NCBI RefSeq assembly: GCF_009670965.2
Contig: NZ_CP073239.1
Span: 1,178,001-1,242,000 of the forward strand
Length of the DNA: 64,000 nt
Reading direction: 5' to 3'
Source of the DNA: Riemerella anatipestifer
Lineage (GTDB): Bacteria > Bacteroidota > Bacteroidia > Flavobacteriales > Weeksellaceae
The position numbers and the translations under genes were made by a program. The notes under the pieces are model-generated. The model did not search any database. It was not told where the DNA came from and saw only the letters and a program-made list of their open reading frames with translations. This document shows, piece by piece, positions 1-9,336 of this stretch (position 1 is its first letter; each line of letters begins with the position of its first letter).

Positions 1-2
1 AT

Positions 3-518
3 GTAAAGGCATTGATAAAATCTGGTAAAGAAGCTGATTTTAATTTCCAAATATTAGAAGCGACTGAAAATGTAAACCAAAATCAAAAAGTTATTTTGGT
101 GTCAGAAATAGAAAAGTATTTTGAAGGAAATTTAAAAGGTAAAAAGATAGCACTTTGGGGCTTGGCTTTTAAAGCGAATACAGATGATATTAGAGAAGCC
201 TCTTCTTTAGATAATATTAAAATTTTATTAGAAAAAGGAGCTATAATTACAGCTTATGATGCGATAGCAGAGTCTAATGTGAAAAAAGTGTTAGGAGATA
301 AGATTGCTTATGCGAGCGATATGTATTCTGCATTAGAAGGAGCTGATGCTTTACTAATAGCTACGGAATGGTCAGAATTTAAAAATCCTAACTTTGATTT
401 AATGTCAGAGAAAATGAACGGTAAAGCTATTTTTGATGGTAGAAATATGTTTGCCTTAGAACAAGTAGAAGGAACAGGGTTTTACTACAAAAGTATAGGT
501 AGAAAAACTTTAGGATAA
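3..518 (+). CDS. UDP-glucose 6-dehydrogenase, C-terminal part (5' end outside window)
   Basis: This enzyme family oxidises UDP-glucose to UDP-glucuronate with two NAD+, supplying sugars for capsule or LPS. Only about the last 171 codons are present. The reading frame is open to the window edge, so the true start lies upstream. The visible part is the C-terminal UDP-binding Rossmann domain: the GLAFKANTDDIREASS segment is the typical family signature, followed by a repeated glycine-rich fold and the segment ADALLIATEWSEF. The gene converges on the minus-strand SafE-like gene with only 12 bases between the stops. A related nucleotide-sugar dehydrogenase (for example UDP-ManNAc dehydrogenase) is possible, because the specificity region is missing. 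Confidence 0.88.
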   Translation, partial: VKALIKSGKEADFNFQILEATENVNQNQKVILVSEIEKYFEGNLKGKKIALWGLAFKANTDDIREASSLDNIKILLEKGAIITAYDAIAESNVKKVLGDKIAYASDMYSALEGADALLIATEWSEFKNPNFDLMSEKMNGKAIFDGRNMFALEQVEGTGFYYKSIGRKTLG

Positions 519-530
519 AACCTAATGCTT

Positions 531-1268
531 TTAATGACAACTATGATGTCCCTTGTCTTCAGGGGACATTTTGTTTTCTATGCTAAGAGCTTCTTTCTTT
601 GGTGACAAATAAGGGATTCCTAACTCTAAACCTCTTAGTATAAATAGCCCACCTAAGATAAGCATTACTACAGGCATTATTTTTAGGATTTTATTTCTAG
701 TAGCTATATTAAGCATATTACCTAGTAAAACAGTAACAAACATAAAAGGGAAAGTACCCAGTCCAAATAGCATCATAAATAGTCCTCCTTGTATAGCTCC
801 ACCAGCCGCTAGAGATGCTGCCAAGGCTACATAAACCATTCCACATGGTAAAAAACCATTAAGTACACCTGTTAAAAATCTTGAAGAATAATCGGTTTTG
901 GATAATAATTTTCCTAGGTTGAGTTTTATTTTTAATAGAAATTTCGAGAGAAAAGGTATTTTAGAAGCAAAATCTCCATTTCCGAAAGAAAAAAGAGCCA
1001 TTATGATTAAAATAATTCCTGCAAAAATGGTAAGCCAACCTTGAACTCCAGCTAACTGAAAGCCTTCTCCAATTAATCCTAGTAAAATTCCTAATATAGA
1101 ATAAGTGAAAATTCTTCCTAATTGATAGGTTATATTTTGAAGATGAAAATTAACCTGTTGTTTTCTTGAAAGTCCTAAAGAAAGGGCTATAGGTCCACAC
1201 ATACCAATACAATGGAATCCTGTTGTGAAACCCAAAGTAAGTGCTGCTATGATGAGGGTTATTTCCAT
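531..1268 (-). CDS. SafE/TauE-like membrane protein at the end of the cbb3 operon
   Basis: A 245-residue integral membrane protein with about six hydrophobic segments and an early FHCIGMCGPIALSL motif, the Cys-x-x-x-Cys-Gly-Pro signature of the 'sulfite exporter TauE/SafE' or DsbD-like membrane family common at the end of Bacteroidetes cco operons. The C-terminus is histidine-rich (GHHSCH), which could bind metal. It overlaps fixH by 10 bases, so it is translationally coupled to the oxidase assembly genes. A role in copper or redox handling during cbb3 maturation is inferred from context; true sulfite export is not supported by the sequence alone. Confidence 0.8.
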   Translation of the reverse strand: MEITLIIAALTLGFTTGFHCIGMCGPIALSLGLSRKQQVNFHLQNITYQLGRIFTYSILGILLGLIGEGFQLAGVQGWLTIFAGIILIIMALFSFGNGDFASKIPFLSKFLLKIKLNLGKLLSKTDYSSRFLTGVLNGFLPCGMVYVALAASLAAGGAIQGGLFMMLFGLGTFPFMFVTVLLGNMLNIATRNKILKIMPVVMLILGGLFILRGLELGIPYLSPKKEALSIENKMSPEDKGHHSCH

Positions 1269-1717
1269 ACTAAGTCGTAGTCTATTTGATAATCTTTGTT
1301 ATCTTTTGTCCACATTAGTTTTAGAATATAGCCTCCTGGAACTAAAACTTTTTTAGGAATGAGAAAAGAGTTATTAGCATCTAAAGTCATGTCCTTTTTT
1401 ACATCTAACTTTTGGTCATCTATCCTATAGAGAACAAACTTTATTTTAGTATTTTGATTATTATTTTCAGAAGGAAATACGATACTTATTCCATAAGGTG
1501 TTTGCTGATATTCGGGAGCATTCTCAATCGTTGATGCGTTTTTCTTAGCATCTATTACACTTTGATAAGCTAGCTCATCTTCATAATAATTATCTGAAAC
1601 CAATTCAGAGTTCTGCTGCCCATGAGAGAATACAAATATGAGATAAAGAATAAATAGTATAAACGAACCTAATGCAGCTACAACTCCATGTGCCCAAGTG
1701 AACTTAAAATTTTTCAT
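1259..1717 (-). CDS. ccoH: FixH/CcoH-family cbb3 oxidase assembly protein
   Basis: A 152-residue protein with one N-terminal membrane segment (about residues 10-32) and a periplasmic domain. The motif VSDNYYEDELAYQ is typical of FixH, whose family helps assemble or stabilise cbb3 cytochrome oxidase. The start ATG directly abuts the ccoG stop and the end overlaps the SafE-like gene, so it sits inside a tight operon. It matches the family's usual length. FixH is poorly conserved, so the assignment rests on the YYEDE motif, the topology and the position directly after ccoG. Confidence 0.85.
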   Translation of the reverse strand: MKNFKFTWAHGVVAALGSFILFILYLIFVFSHGQQNSELVSDNYYEDELAYQSVIDAKKNASTIENAPEYQQTPYGISIVFPSENNNQNTKIKFVLYRIDDQKLDVKKDMTLDANNSFLIPKKVLVPGGYILKLMWTKDNKDYQIDYDLVWK

Positions 1718-3160
1718 TTAAAATTGCAAATTAAATTCTCCTTCAAAATAAGTTTCAAAAGTAGTGAGTAACTTACCGTCTTTATCATAGACACCAATTA
1801 CTAAATTCTGTTTAGAAAGTTTTATTTCTTTTTTAGGGAAGCTAATATTTACTGTTCCCTTTTCCATTTTATCTCTCTTTAATATTATTTTGCTAGAACC
1901 ACCATATTTTATAACTCCATTAGCAGGCTCTAAAACCTTGAAAGTTACTACATAGTCCTTGCTAGATTTATTAAGTAAGGTGTAATTGTAAGTGTTGGTA
2001 ATTTCGTTACCAGATATAAAGAATGTACTTCCAGCAGGTTTGATAAATTTAGCCTCCATACTTCCTCTATTATACAAAAGGAACGATACAAAAGTCATCA
2101 ATGCTATTAAAACCGTAGTATAAGCTTTCATTCTAGAGGTAAATTTAAACTTTCTACCTTGTTCTATTTCATCTTCGGTAGCGTATCTTATCAATCCTTT
2201 AGGTAAGCCTACTTTTTCCATAACTTCATTACAGGCATCTATACATGCAGTACAGTTAACACACTCTAGTTGTTGACCATTTCTGATGTCTATTCCTGTT
2301 GGACATACCACTACACATTGGTTACAATCGATACAGTCTCCTTTACCTTCGGCAGCTCTGTCCTCATTCTTACGCCATTTAGACCGATTTTCACCTCTCT
2401 TAAAATCGTAGTAGACATTGATGGTTTGCTTATCTATAAGAACGCCTTGTAGTCTTCCGTATGGACAAACAAGCGTACATACCTGCTCTCTAAACCATGC
2501 AAATACGAAATAGAATGCTGCAGTGAAAAGCAACATTACCAGAAAGTTGGTAGGGTACTCTATAGGACCTTCTTTCATTATTCTAAATACCTCTTCGTAA
2601 CCAACAATGTACATGAACATAAAATGAGTTACAACTAAAGAGATAATGATATAGATTGTCCATTTAAGTCCTCTTTTTCTTATCTTTTCAGAATTCCAAG
2701 GCTGTTGGTCTAGTTTTATTTGCTTGTTTCTGTCACCCTCAATCCAATATTCTATCTTACGGAAAACATTTTCCATAAAAATAGTTTGTGGGCAAATCCA
2801 GCCGCAGAATATTCTTCCGAAAACAACGGTAAATAGAATGATAAATACTATCGAAGTAACTGCTCCTAGAGCGAGAATGAAAAAATCCTGAGGATAAAAA
2901 GGCTGTCCTACAATAAAGAACTCCCTATCAAGGATATTTATTAGAAGAAATGGATTTCCGTTTATTTTAATAAACGGAAGAATAAAAAATATGGCTAATA
3001 AAAAAATACTAACATAGTTCCTATAATCAGTAAACTTACCTTTGGGCTTCTTGGGATATACCCATTTTCTTTTCCCTGTGTTATCCATGGTTCCTACAGA
3101 ATCACGGAAGGTGGTAGCTTCTATTACGGCTCCAGTGCCTTGTACTTCTTTATCAGCCAT
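1718..3160 (-). CDS. ccoG: Cytochrome c oxidase accessory protein CcoG (4Fe-4S)
   Basis: A 480-residue membrane iron-sulfur protein. CcoG/RdxA proteins act in maturation of cbb3 oxidase; work in other bacteria links them to copper reduction. Four or five membrane segments occur at about residues 51-65, 93-117, 168-187, 205-222 and 345-362. The polyferredoxin part has two clusters: Cys276-279-282-286 and Cys300-303-306-310. An upstream CGWICPQTIF motif (Cys119/Cys123) and a CPYGR motif (Cys232) are also family features. The C-terminal about 110 residues form an Ig-like periplasmic domain. It lies between ccoP and fixH in the standard Bacteroidetes order. Confidence 0.96.
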   Translation of the reverse strand: MADKEVQGTGAVIEATTFRDSVGTMDNTGKRKWVYPKKPKGKFTDYRNYVSIFLLAIFFILPFIKINGNPFLLINILDREFFIVGQPFYPQDFFILALGAVTSIVFIILFTVVFGRIFCGWICPQTIFMENVFRKIEYWIEGDRNKQIKLDQQPWNSEKIRKRGLKWTIYIIISLVVTHFMFMYIVGYEEVFRIMKEGPIEYPTNFLVMLLFTAAFYFVFAWFREQVCTLVCPYGRLQGVLIDKQTINVYYDFKRGENRSKWRKNEDRAAEGKGDCIDCNQCVVVCPTGIDIRNGQQLECVNCTACIDACNEVMEKVGLPKGLIRYATEDEIEQGRKFKFTSRMKAYTTVLIALMTFVSFLLYNRGSMEAKFIKPAGSTFFISGNEITNTYNYTLLNKSSKDYVVTFKVLEPANGVIKYGGSSKIILKRDKMEKGTVNISFPKKEIKLSKQNLVIGVYDKDGKLLTTFETYFEGEFNLQF

Positions 3161-3186
3161 ATTGATGTGAAATTTATTTTATGGTA

Positions 3187-4065
3187 CTAGTTCTCCCACT
3201 TCACTTCTTCACCTTGAGGTGCAGCACCTCCTTCAGATTGAGTGATAGGAGCTTTTTCTTGATTGATATGGTAAACATACGCTGCTACCTTTTCAATATC
3301 AAATCCAGTAAGAACTCCATTTTTACCCCAAGCTTGCATCGCAGGGTTGTTTGGAGAACCGTTCTCTACCATGTGGAATACTTCTCTAAATAGAGTAGGT
3401 TCTGTATGGTTAATCCAATATTTATCAGTAAGGTTTGGACCAATACCACCTCTACCACCTTCACCGTGGCAAGATACGCAGTTAGTTTTGAAGATTTCTT
3501 CCCCTTCTGCAATATTGTCTGCAGAATATACTGCGTTATCAATTGTAGGAGGAGGAGTGTCTTTCATCCACTGCTCTATACTTGCAAGTTGCTCTTTATG
3601 CTCAACCTCATACTCTTTGTCTGGGTGTGCGAAATCTGTAAAAGAGAAAGCAAGAATATAAACAACTAAGTATGTAAATCCTAGCCAAAAAAGACCTAAC
3701 CACCATTTTGGTAATTGGTTGTCTAACTCCATAATACCATCAAAACCGTGGTCTATAATGATATCTTTTTCTTCAGAAGCAGATTGCTTTTTGAATGCAC
3801 TATCCCAAAGTCTTTTCCAGTAAGGTATTTTCTTCTCTTCTAAGTAAGCTTTCTTAGCCTCATCAGAAAGTTTAGCGAAGTTTTGATTTTCAATTAAATC
3901 TCCAATAGCACCATGTATCATTGCTAAAATGACACTAATAACTACCGTTCCCCAAAAGTAAGGTGAAGTAATAAAAGATGCATTTTGAACGAACATATAA
4001 TACACAATAAATAATATTGTAAGTATTACTAAAATGTTCACATAAACGGGCGTTCTTTGTTTCAT
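3187..4065 (-). CDS. ccoP: cbb3 cytochrome c oxidase subunit III, single-heme CcoP
   Basis: A 292-residue membrane-anchored cytochrome c that passes electrons to the oxidase core. It has two N-terminal membrane segments (about 10-26 and 36-52), then the FixP_N core DHGFDGIMELDNQLPKWW (residues 105-122) with a third segment. The periplasmic domain has one heme c site, Cys196-x-x-Cys199-His200, and a likely axial Met243 in NPAMQAWG. Proteobacterial CcoP normally carries two CxxCH sites; only one is visible here. It follows ccoQ by 6 bases. The extra N-terminal membrane pair resembles other Bacteroidetes homologues. Confidence 0.95.
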   Translation of the reverse strand: MKQRTPVYVNILVILTILFIVYYMFVQNASFITSPYFWGTVVISVILAMIHGAIGDLIENQNFAKLSDEAKKAYLEEKKIPYWKRLWDSAFKKQSASEEKDIIIDHGFDGIMELDNQLPKWWLGLFWLGFTYLVVYILAFSFTDFAHPDKEYEVEHKEQLASIEQWMKDTPPPTIDNAVYSADNIAEGEEIFKTNCVSCHGEGGRGGIGPNLTDKYWINHTEPTLFREVFHMVENGSPNNPAMQAWGKNGVLTGFDIEKVAAYVYHINQEKAPITQSEGGAAPQGEEVKWEN

Positions 4066-4071
4066 AATTTC

Positions 4072-4266
4072 TTAATTTTTAGAACTGTTTTGTATTTCAT
4101 CATCTAAAGGAGCATTAGCTTCGTCTTGATAAAACTTTTTAGGCCTGCTCATAACATAGTACACCACCCCAATAAAAAATATGATAAATAATATGAGTGC
4201 TAAACTTTGGTAAAATCCAGTACCTTCGGTATTAGATAATATATCTTTAAAGTTTTGTGGTATCAT
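4072..4266 (-). CDS. ccoQ: cbb3 oxidase small subunit CcoQ/FixQ-like
   Basis: A 64-residue protein with one membrane segment (about residues 19-40) ending in YYVMSRPKKFYQDEANAPLDDE, the charged tail seen in FixQ-like subunits. CcoQ is thought to stabilise the cbb3 complex. It lies between ccoNO (30 bases after that stop) and ccoP (6 bases before it). The short sequence gives little room for motif evidence, so position is the main support. Confidence 0.85.
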   Translation of the reverse strand: MIPQNFKDILSNTEGTGFYQSLALILFIIFFIGVVYYVMSRPKKFYQDEANAPLDDEIQNSSKN

Positions 4267-4296
4267 TACTATATGCTCCTTTAGTGATAATATAAT

Positions 4297-6576
4297 TTAT
4301 TTTACACTTGCTGTTTTAACTTCAGTAGTCTTAATATCAGTACCTAATCTTTGTAGGTAAGCAATAAGTGCTACAATCTCTCTCTTTTCAAGAGGAACAA
4401 ACTCAGCTCCTTCTTCTTGCTGTTTTTTAGCAAATGCTCTCTTAACGTCATCAGCTTCAGCATAAATTCTACTTACAATTCCTTTAGCTTGATTGTCCAT
4501 CCATGCATCTACAGTATCTATTTCAGCTTTAGTGTAAGGCACGCTAAATACATTCTTCATAAGTTCTAACTTATCTTTAGTCTGAGAACGATCTAATGTA
4601 TTAGCAATTAACCAAGGGTAACGAGGCATTATAGAACCTGCTGATGTAGCTCTTGGGTTTAGCATGTGCTTAAAGTGCCAAGAATCAGGGTTTCTCCCAC
4701 CTTCTCTATGTAAGTCTGGACCAGTTCTCTTAGATCCCCAAAGGAAAGGTCTGTCATATACGAATTCTCCAGCTTTTGAATACTGTCCGTTTTTACCGTT
4801 AAATCTAACTACCTCGTCACGGAATGGTCTAATCATTTGAGAGTGACAAGCGTTACAACCTTCACGGATGTATAAATCTCTACCTTCTAATTCTAGAGGA
4901 GTGTAAGGTTTAACAGAAGAAATAGTAGGTACATTATCCTTAACAGTAAGTGTAGGGATAATTTCAACGATACCACCAACTGCTAGTGCAAAAAATGCTA
5001 ATACAGTTAAATAAAGTGGCATTCTTTCAATCCAAAGGTGAACAGTTTCACCTTCTTTTCTTGCATCACTAATTCTAGCAAGTGCAGGTGCTTCTGCAGG
5101 TACTTCTTTTTGGAAAGAACCTTTTCTCACAGTAGCTACAACATTCACTGCCATAAGAATAGCTCCTAATAGGTAAAGGATACCTCCAAAGAATCTCATC
5201 CAATAGTAAGGGATAATTGCAGTTACAGTATCTAACCAGTTTTTGTAAAGTAGAGTTCCGTCTGGGTTAAATTGTTTCCACATTAAACCTTGAGTAAATC
5301 CAGAGATATACATAGGTACAGCATATAGAATAATACCTAAAGTACCTAACCAGAAATGCCAGTTAGCTAATTTTACAGACCATAGTTTAGTTCTCCACAT
5401 AATAGGAACTAGGTAGTAAATCATACCAAACGCCATGAATCCGTTCCACCCTAAAGCACCAATGTGAACGTGACCAATTACCCAGTCAGTAAAGTGTCCA
5501 ATTTTATTTAATGTTTTAGTTGCCAATAGTGGTCCTTCAAATGTAGCCATACCGTAGCAAGTAACTGCTACCACGAAGAATTTAAGTATAGGATTTTCTC
5601 TTACTTTATCCCAAGCACCTCTTAATGTTAATAAACCATTAAGCATACCTCCCCAAGATGGTGCGATAAGGGCAACAGAGAACCCTGTTCCTAACGCTTG
5701 AGCCCAAGCTGGTAGAGAAGTGTATTGTAAGTGGTGAGGTCCAGCCCAAATATAAACGAAAATTAAAGACCAGAAGTGGATAATAGAAAGTTTATAAGAG
5801 AATACTGGTCTCTCTGCCGCTTTTGGTAAGAAGTAATACATTAGACCAAGTACAGGTGTTGTAAGGAAGAATGCCACAGCGTTGTGTCCGTACCACCATT
5901 GTACTAGAGCGTCTTTTACTCCTGAATATGCAGAATAAGACTTCCAACCAGTGAAAGAAAGAGGTACCTCTAAGTTATTAAATACATGTAGCATTGTAAT
6001 ACCTACCCAAGTACCAATGTAGAACCAAATAGCTACATAAAGGTGTCTTACTCTTCTCTTAGCTATTGTACCAAACATGTTAATACCAAAAATAATCCAT
6101 ACCACTGCGATAAGGATATCAATTGGCCATTCGTGTTCAGCGTACTCTTTAGATGTGTTGATACCCATGAAGAAAGTAATCACCACCGCTACGATAGTAA
6201 TTTGCCATCCCCAAAAGTTAATCCAAGAAAGTGTATCACTGTACATTCTTGCTTTCAACAACCTCTGTAATGAGTAATAAACCCCCGCGAAAATAGCGTT
6301 TCCAACAAAGGCAAAAATTACTGCACTAGTGTGCAACATTCTGATTCTCCCAAAACCAAAAGCTCCTTGGGTGTTGATGAGACCTTGTAAATCACCGCTT
6401 CTTAAGCTGGCAATTGTAGTGTCATCAGTACCAAATAAAAACTCTGGTAGTTCTGGATAGAAAAGCATCGCAGCCGCCGTAAGTCCAAGAATGAAACCAA
6501 CTATCCCGAAGACAATGGTTGCATAAAGGAACGCACGCACAATGCTGTTGTCATAACTAAACTTTTGTGTTTCCAT
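4297..6576 (-). CDS. ccoNO: Fused cbb3 cytochrome c oxidase subunits I and II (CcoNO)
   Basis: A 759-residue fusion of the catalytic heme-copper subunit CcoN and the monoheme subunit CcoO; it reduces O2 to water and pumps protons. In the CcoN half (about 1-485) His82, the CuB-type His231 and His281-His282 (GPHHLQYTSLP), and heme ligands His369/His371 (GHVHIGALGWNG) are present. A linker and a new membrane segment (about 519-541) lead into CcoO, with Cys574-x-x-Cys577-His578 and likely axial Met650 in SIMPRYPW. The fusion is normal in Bacteroidetes. CcoS lies 5 bases upstream. Confidence 0.97.
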   Translation of the reverse strand: METQKFSYDNSIVRAFLYATIVFGIVGFILGLTAAAMLFYPELPEFLFGTDDTTIASLRSGDLQGLINTQGAFGFGRIRMLHTSAVIFAFVGNAIFAGVYYSLQRLLKARMYSDTLSWINFWGWQITIVAVVITFFMGINTSKEYAEHEWPIDILIAVVWIIFGINMFGTIAKRRVRHLYVAIWFYIGTWVGITMLHVFNNLEVPLSFTGWKSYSAYSGVKDALVQWWYGHNAVAFFLTTPVLGLMYYFLPKAAERPVFSYKLSIIHFWSLIFVYIWAGPHHLQYTSLPAWAQALGTGFSVALIAPSWGGMLNGLLTLRGAWDKVRENPILKFFVVAVTCYGMATFEGPLLATKTLNKIGHFTDWVIGHVHIGALGWNGFMAFGMIYYLVPIMWRTKLWSVKLANWHFWLGTLGIILYAVPMYISGFTQGLMWKQFNPDGTLLYKNWLDTVTAIIPYYWMRFFGGILYLLGAILMAVNVVATVRKGSFQKEVPAEAPALARISDARKEGETVHLWIERMPLYLTVLAFFALAVGGIVEIIPTLTVKDNVPTISSVKPYTPLELEGRDLYIREGCNACHSQMIRPFRDEVVRFNGKNGQYSKAGEFVYDRPFLWGSKRTGPDLHREGGRNPDSWHFKHMLNPRATSAGSIMPRYPWLIANTLDRSQTKDKLELMKNVFSVPYTKAEIDTVDAWMDNQAKGIVSRIYAEADDVKRAFAKKQQEEGAEFVPLEKREIVALIAYLQRLGTDIKTTEVKTASVK

Positions 6577-6581
6577 ATTAA

Positions 6582-6764
6582 CTAATCACTTTTATTGTTT
6601 TTCTCTTTATTTTCTTTGTTTTTAGTTTCGTCATCAAGGAGAATCCTTACTGCAGGAGATTCATCATCTTCAAATTGCCCTTTCTTTGCTCCGATAATGA
6701 ATATTATCAAGAAAATGACAGCTAAAGATACACTGCATATGACCATTAAATATAATATCTCCAT
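6582..6764 (-). CDS. ccoS: cbb3 oxidase assembly protein CcoS
   Basis: A 60-residue protein with an N-terminal membrane segment (about 4-25), then the family pattern GAKKGQFEDDESPAVRILLD. CcoS is needed for cofactor insertion into cbb3 oxidase. It is 5 bases upstream of ccoNO and 115 bases downstream of fixI. A TATATTTG box ends 8 bases before the ATG, so a promoter inside the locus is possible and would give an almost leaderless mRNA. Confidence 0.93.
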   Translation of the reverse strand: MEILYLMVICSVSLAVIFLIIFIIGAKKGQFEDDESPAVRILLDDETKNKENKEKNNKSD

Positions 6765-6772
6765 ACAGTTCG

Positions 6773-6827
6773 CAAATATAAAATTAAATTGCCCCCAAAA
6801 TTAAGGAAAATATAATGACTTAAATCA
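6773..6827 (-). promoter_or_regulatory. Candidate promoter and Crp/Fnr-like site before ccoS
   Basis: On the minus strand TATATTTG (6780-6773) fits the Bacteroidetes -7 box. A TGA-N6-TCA element lies at 6816-6827, centred about 55 bases upstream of the expected transcription start. No well-spaced TTTG -33 box is visible. The site is an imperfect relative of the palindrome at 9345-9358. Inferred from sequence only. Confidence 0.4.
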
Positions 6828-6879
6828 GGAACTGTTAAAAAAAGTTAATTTATAACACTTCTAAATAAGATAAAAATGT

Positions 6880-9273
6880 CTAATTTGATTTTTTCTTAAA
6901 ATATCTAGTTGCTGTTAGCCATGTGGTAGCAGAGGTAAATGATACCACACTTATAGAACTTAAAGGCATTAGTATAGCCGCAACTAGAGGAGATAAGTGT
7001 CCTGTAACGGCAAAGCCTAGACCTACCACATTGTATAATATACTTATAACAAAAGTAGCTGATACTATTTTAATAGCATCTTTGCTTAGAGCTAAATAGT
7101 CTGGTAAAAAGTTAATGAATTTCCCATCCATAATAACATCAGAAGATGGAGTAAAGGAGTTGGTATCATCAGATACAGCTATCCCTATATTACTTTGTTT
7201 TAATGCACCAGCATCGTTAAGACCATCACCTAACATAGCTACTTTTTGTCCTGAATTTTGTAGGTTTTGTATGTAGTCCAACTTATCCTCTGGAGTTTGG
7301 TTGAAACTCATGTTAGCTACATTTGGAATTATTTTTTTGAGCTGATTGGTTTCGGAAGCATTATCTCCACTAAGGATGTGGATAGGATAAGAGTGGAGCT
7401 TTTGATACATTTCAGAAAGTCCCTCTCTATACTCATTTCTAAATATGAACTTCCCTATAAACTCATCATTTTTACTGATGAAAACAGCAGTTTCTAAGTT
7501 TTTGCTTTCTTGTCCTGTAAACGAAGCTGAACCAATTTTATAAACTTGGCTTCTGACCTGAGCGGAGTATCCTTTACCTGCTATTTCTTGGAAGTTTTCT
7601 ATTGGGAAATATTCGTCAGTTGTTTCTATATGTTCGTATAAATTTTTGGATAGAGGGTGGTTGGAATTTTTGAGTAAAGTTTTAATATTTTTCAAATCAA
7701 ATTCACTAATAGTATTACCTTCATATTTGATGTTGGATTTGGTGTTGTAGGTAATAGTGCCTGTTTTGTCAAATACGAGTGTGTTGATTTTAGCAAGTTT
7801 TTCTATGGTAAGAGTATCCTTAACGTAGAATTTTTTTCTGCCTAATATTCTCATAATGTGTCCGAATGTAAACGGAGCTGATAGAGCTAACGCACAAGGG
7901 CAGGCTACTATAAGTATTGCAGATATTACTTGGAACATTTTTTCTAAATCAATTCTATACCAATAGATTCCTGCGATTAGCGTGATGCCTAATATAATGA
8001 ATGTGAAATATTTACTTATCTTATTAGTAAGGTTATCTAGACCTGTTTCTTTCTGTTTAAAAGCCTCTTTGTTCCATAGTTGGGTAAGGTAGCTTTGGTC
8101 TACGGTTTTAATAACTTCTAGTTCCAAAATAGCACCTTGCTGTTTAGCCCCTGCGAAAATTTTATCACCTGGTTGTTTAGGTATTGTAGCTGATTCCCCA
8201 GTAATAAAACTGTTGTCAATATTGCCTTCACCACTAATAAGAATTGCGTCTACGGGAATAATTTCTTGATTTCGCACTAAAATTCTATCACCAACTTTAA
8301 TTTCGGATAGGAGAATATTTTTTTGTTTGCCTTCAAAATCTACTTTAGTTACGGCGATAGGGTAGAAAGATTTGTAATCTCTATCGTAGGACAGTGCAGT
8401 GTAGGTTCGCTTTTGGAAAAATTTTCCCATTAGCATAAAAAATAACAATCCACACAGAGTATCAAAATAACCAGGTCCATAATCTGTAGCTATTTCGTAG
8501 ACGCTTCTTCCGAAAAGAACGAGTATCCCTAAAACAATAGGCACATCTATATTCACAATATTGTTCTTAAGTCCGTACCATGCAGATTTGTAGTAATCCG
8601 AAGCAGAATAAGCAACTACAGGAATGGAGAGTAACAAAGTTAAAAACCTAAAGAAAGGAGCAAATTGGTTAATCCAGAAATCGTTTTCTTTTGTAATCCA
8701 AGAAAGGTATTCAGGAAGGGCGAACATCATCGCATTTCCGAATGCAAAACCTGCAATAGCAAGTTTGATGATTAAATCTCGGTCTATTTTTTCTACCTTT
8801 TTCTCACTTATTTCTAGGTTAATAACGGGTTTGTAACCAAGATTGGTTAAAAATTTTGCAAGTTCACTTAGTTTTAGCTCATTATGATTAAACGAAATTT
8901 GTAATGTTTTCTTCGTAAAATTAGCTTGGGAATAGCGTATTTGTGGATTGATGTCCTTGAGGCTTTCGAGTAACCATATACAAGAGGAGCAGTGTATTAC
9001 AGGTATTTTAAAAGTTACTAAGGTAGAATTGCCTTCTGAAAAGTCCACAATTTTGTCAAATACCTCAGGGGTGTCTAAGTAGTCAAACTGTGAAGAGCCG
9101 TCTGTGTTTGGTCGGATTCCAGCATTTTTATTTAGTTCGTAAAAATCACTTAATTGATTGAGATTTAGTATTTCGTAAACTGATTTGCAACCGTTGCAGC
9201 AGAACGTTTTTTCGTCAAAAGAAATTCTTTCTTTATCTATCTCTAGTCCGCAGTGAAAACATTTTTCTGACAT
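6880..9273 (-). CDS. ccoI: Copper-transporting P-type ATPase for cbb3 oxidase assembly
   Basis: A 797-residue P1B-type ATPase (CcoI/FixI) that supplies copper for cbb3 oxidase. The N-terminus has a Cys-rich metal site (Cys5/Cys8, Cys25-Cys26, Cys29), then a heavy-metal-associated domain with HCSSC (Cys95/Cys98). The transmembrane CPC motif is at 458-460, the phosphorylation motif DKTGT starts at Asp502, and GDGLNDAGAL is in the ATP-binding hinge. About eight membrane segments are present. It is the first gene of the minus-strand cco locus and is divergent from the Crp/Fnr gene with 89 bases between the starts. Confidence 0.95.
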   Translation of the reverse strand: MSEKCFHCGLEIDKERISFDEKTFCCNGCKSVYEILNLNQLSDFYELNKNAGIRPNTDGSSQFDYLDTPEVFDKIVDFSEGNSTLVTFKIPVIHCSSCIWLLESLKDINPQIRYSQANFTKKTLQISFNHNELKLSELAKFLTNLGYKPVINLEISEKKVEKIDRDLIIKLAIAGFAFGNAMMFALPEYLSWITKENDFWINQFAPFFRFLTLLLSIPVVAYSASDYYKSAWYGLKNNIVNIDVPIVLGILVLFGRSVYEIATDYGPGYFDTLCGLLFFMLMGKFFQKRTYTALSYDRDYKSFYPIAVTKVDFEGKQKNILLSEIKVGDRILVRNQEIIPVDAILISGEGNIDNSFITGESATIPKQPGDKIFAGAKQQGAILELEVIKTVDQSYLTQLWNKEAFKQKETGLDNLTNKISKYFTFIILGITLIAGIYWYRIDLEKMFQVISAILIVACPCALALSAPFTFGHIMRILGRKKFYVKDTLTIEKLAKINTLVFDKTGTITYNTKSNIKYEGNTISEFDLKNIKTLLKNSNHPLSKNLYEHIETTDEYFPIENFQEIAGKGYSAQVRSQVYKIGSASFTGQESKNLETAVFISKNDEFIGKFIFRNEYREGLSEMYQKLHSYPIHILSGDNASETNQLKKIIPNVANMSFNQTPEDKLDYIQNLQNSGQKVAMLGDGLNDAGALKQSNIGIAVSDDTNSFTPSSDVIMDGKFINFLPDYLALSKDAIKIVSATFVISILYNVVGLGFAVTGHLSPLVAAILMPLSSISVVSFTSATTWLTATRYFKKKSN

Positions 9274-9293
9274 TACCTCAAAAGTTTAACACG

Positions 9294-9301
9294 CAAAAAT
9301 A
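9294..9301 (-). promoter_or_regulatory. Candidate -7 box for ccoI
   Basis: On the minus strand TATTTTTG lies 20 bases before the ccoI ATG and fits TANNTTTG. No clear TTTG -33 element is present, which would fit a promoter that needs an activator. The palindrome at 9345-9358 is centred roughly 64 bases upstream of the expected start. Confidence 0.45.
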
Positions 9302-9336
9302 TAATAAAAAACTTGGTTACACATATTAAAAAATAG

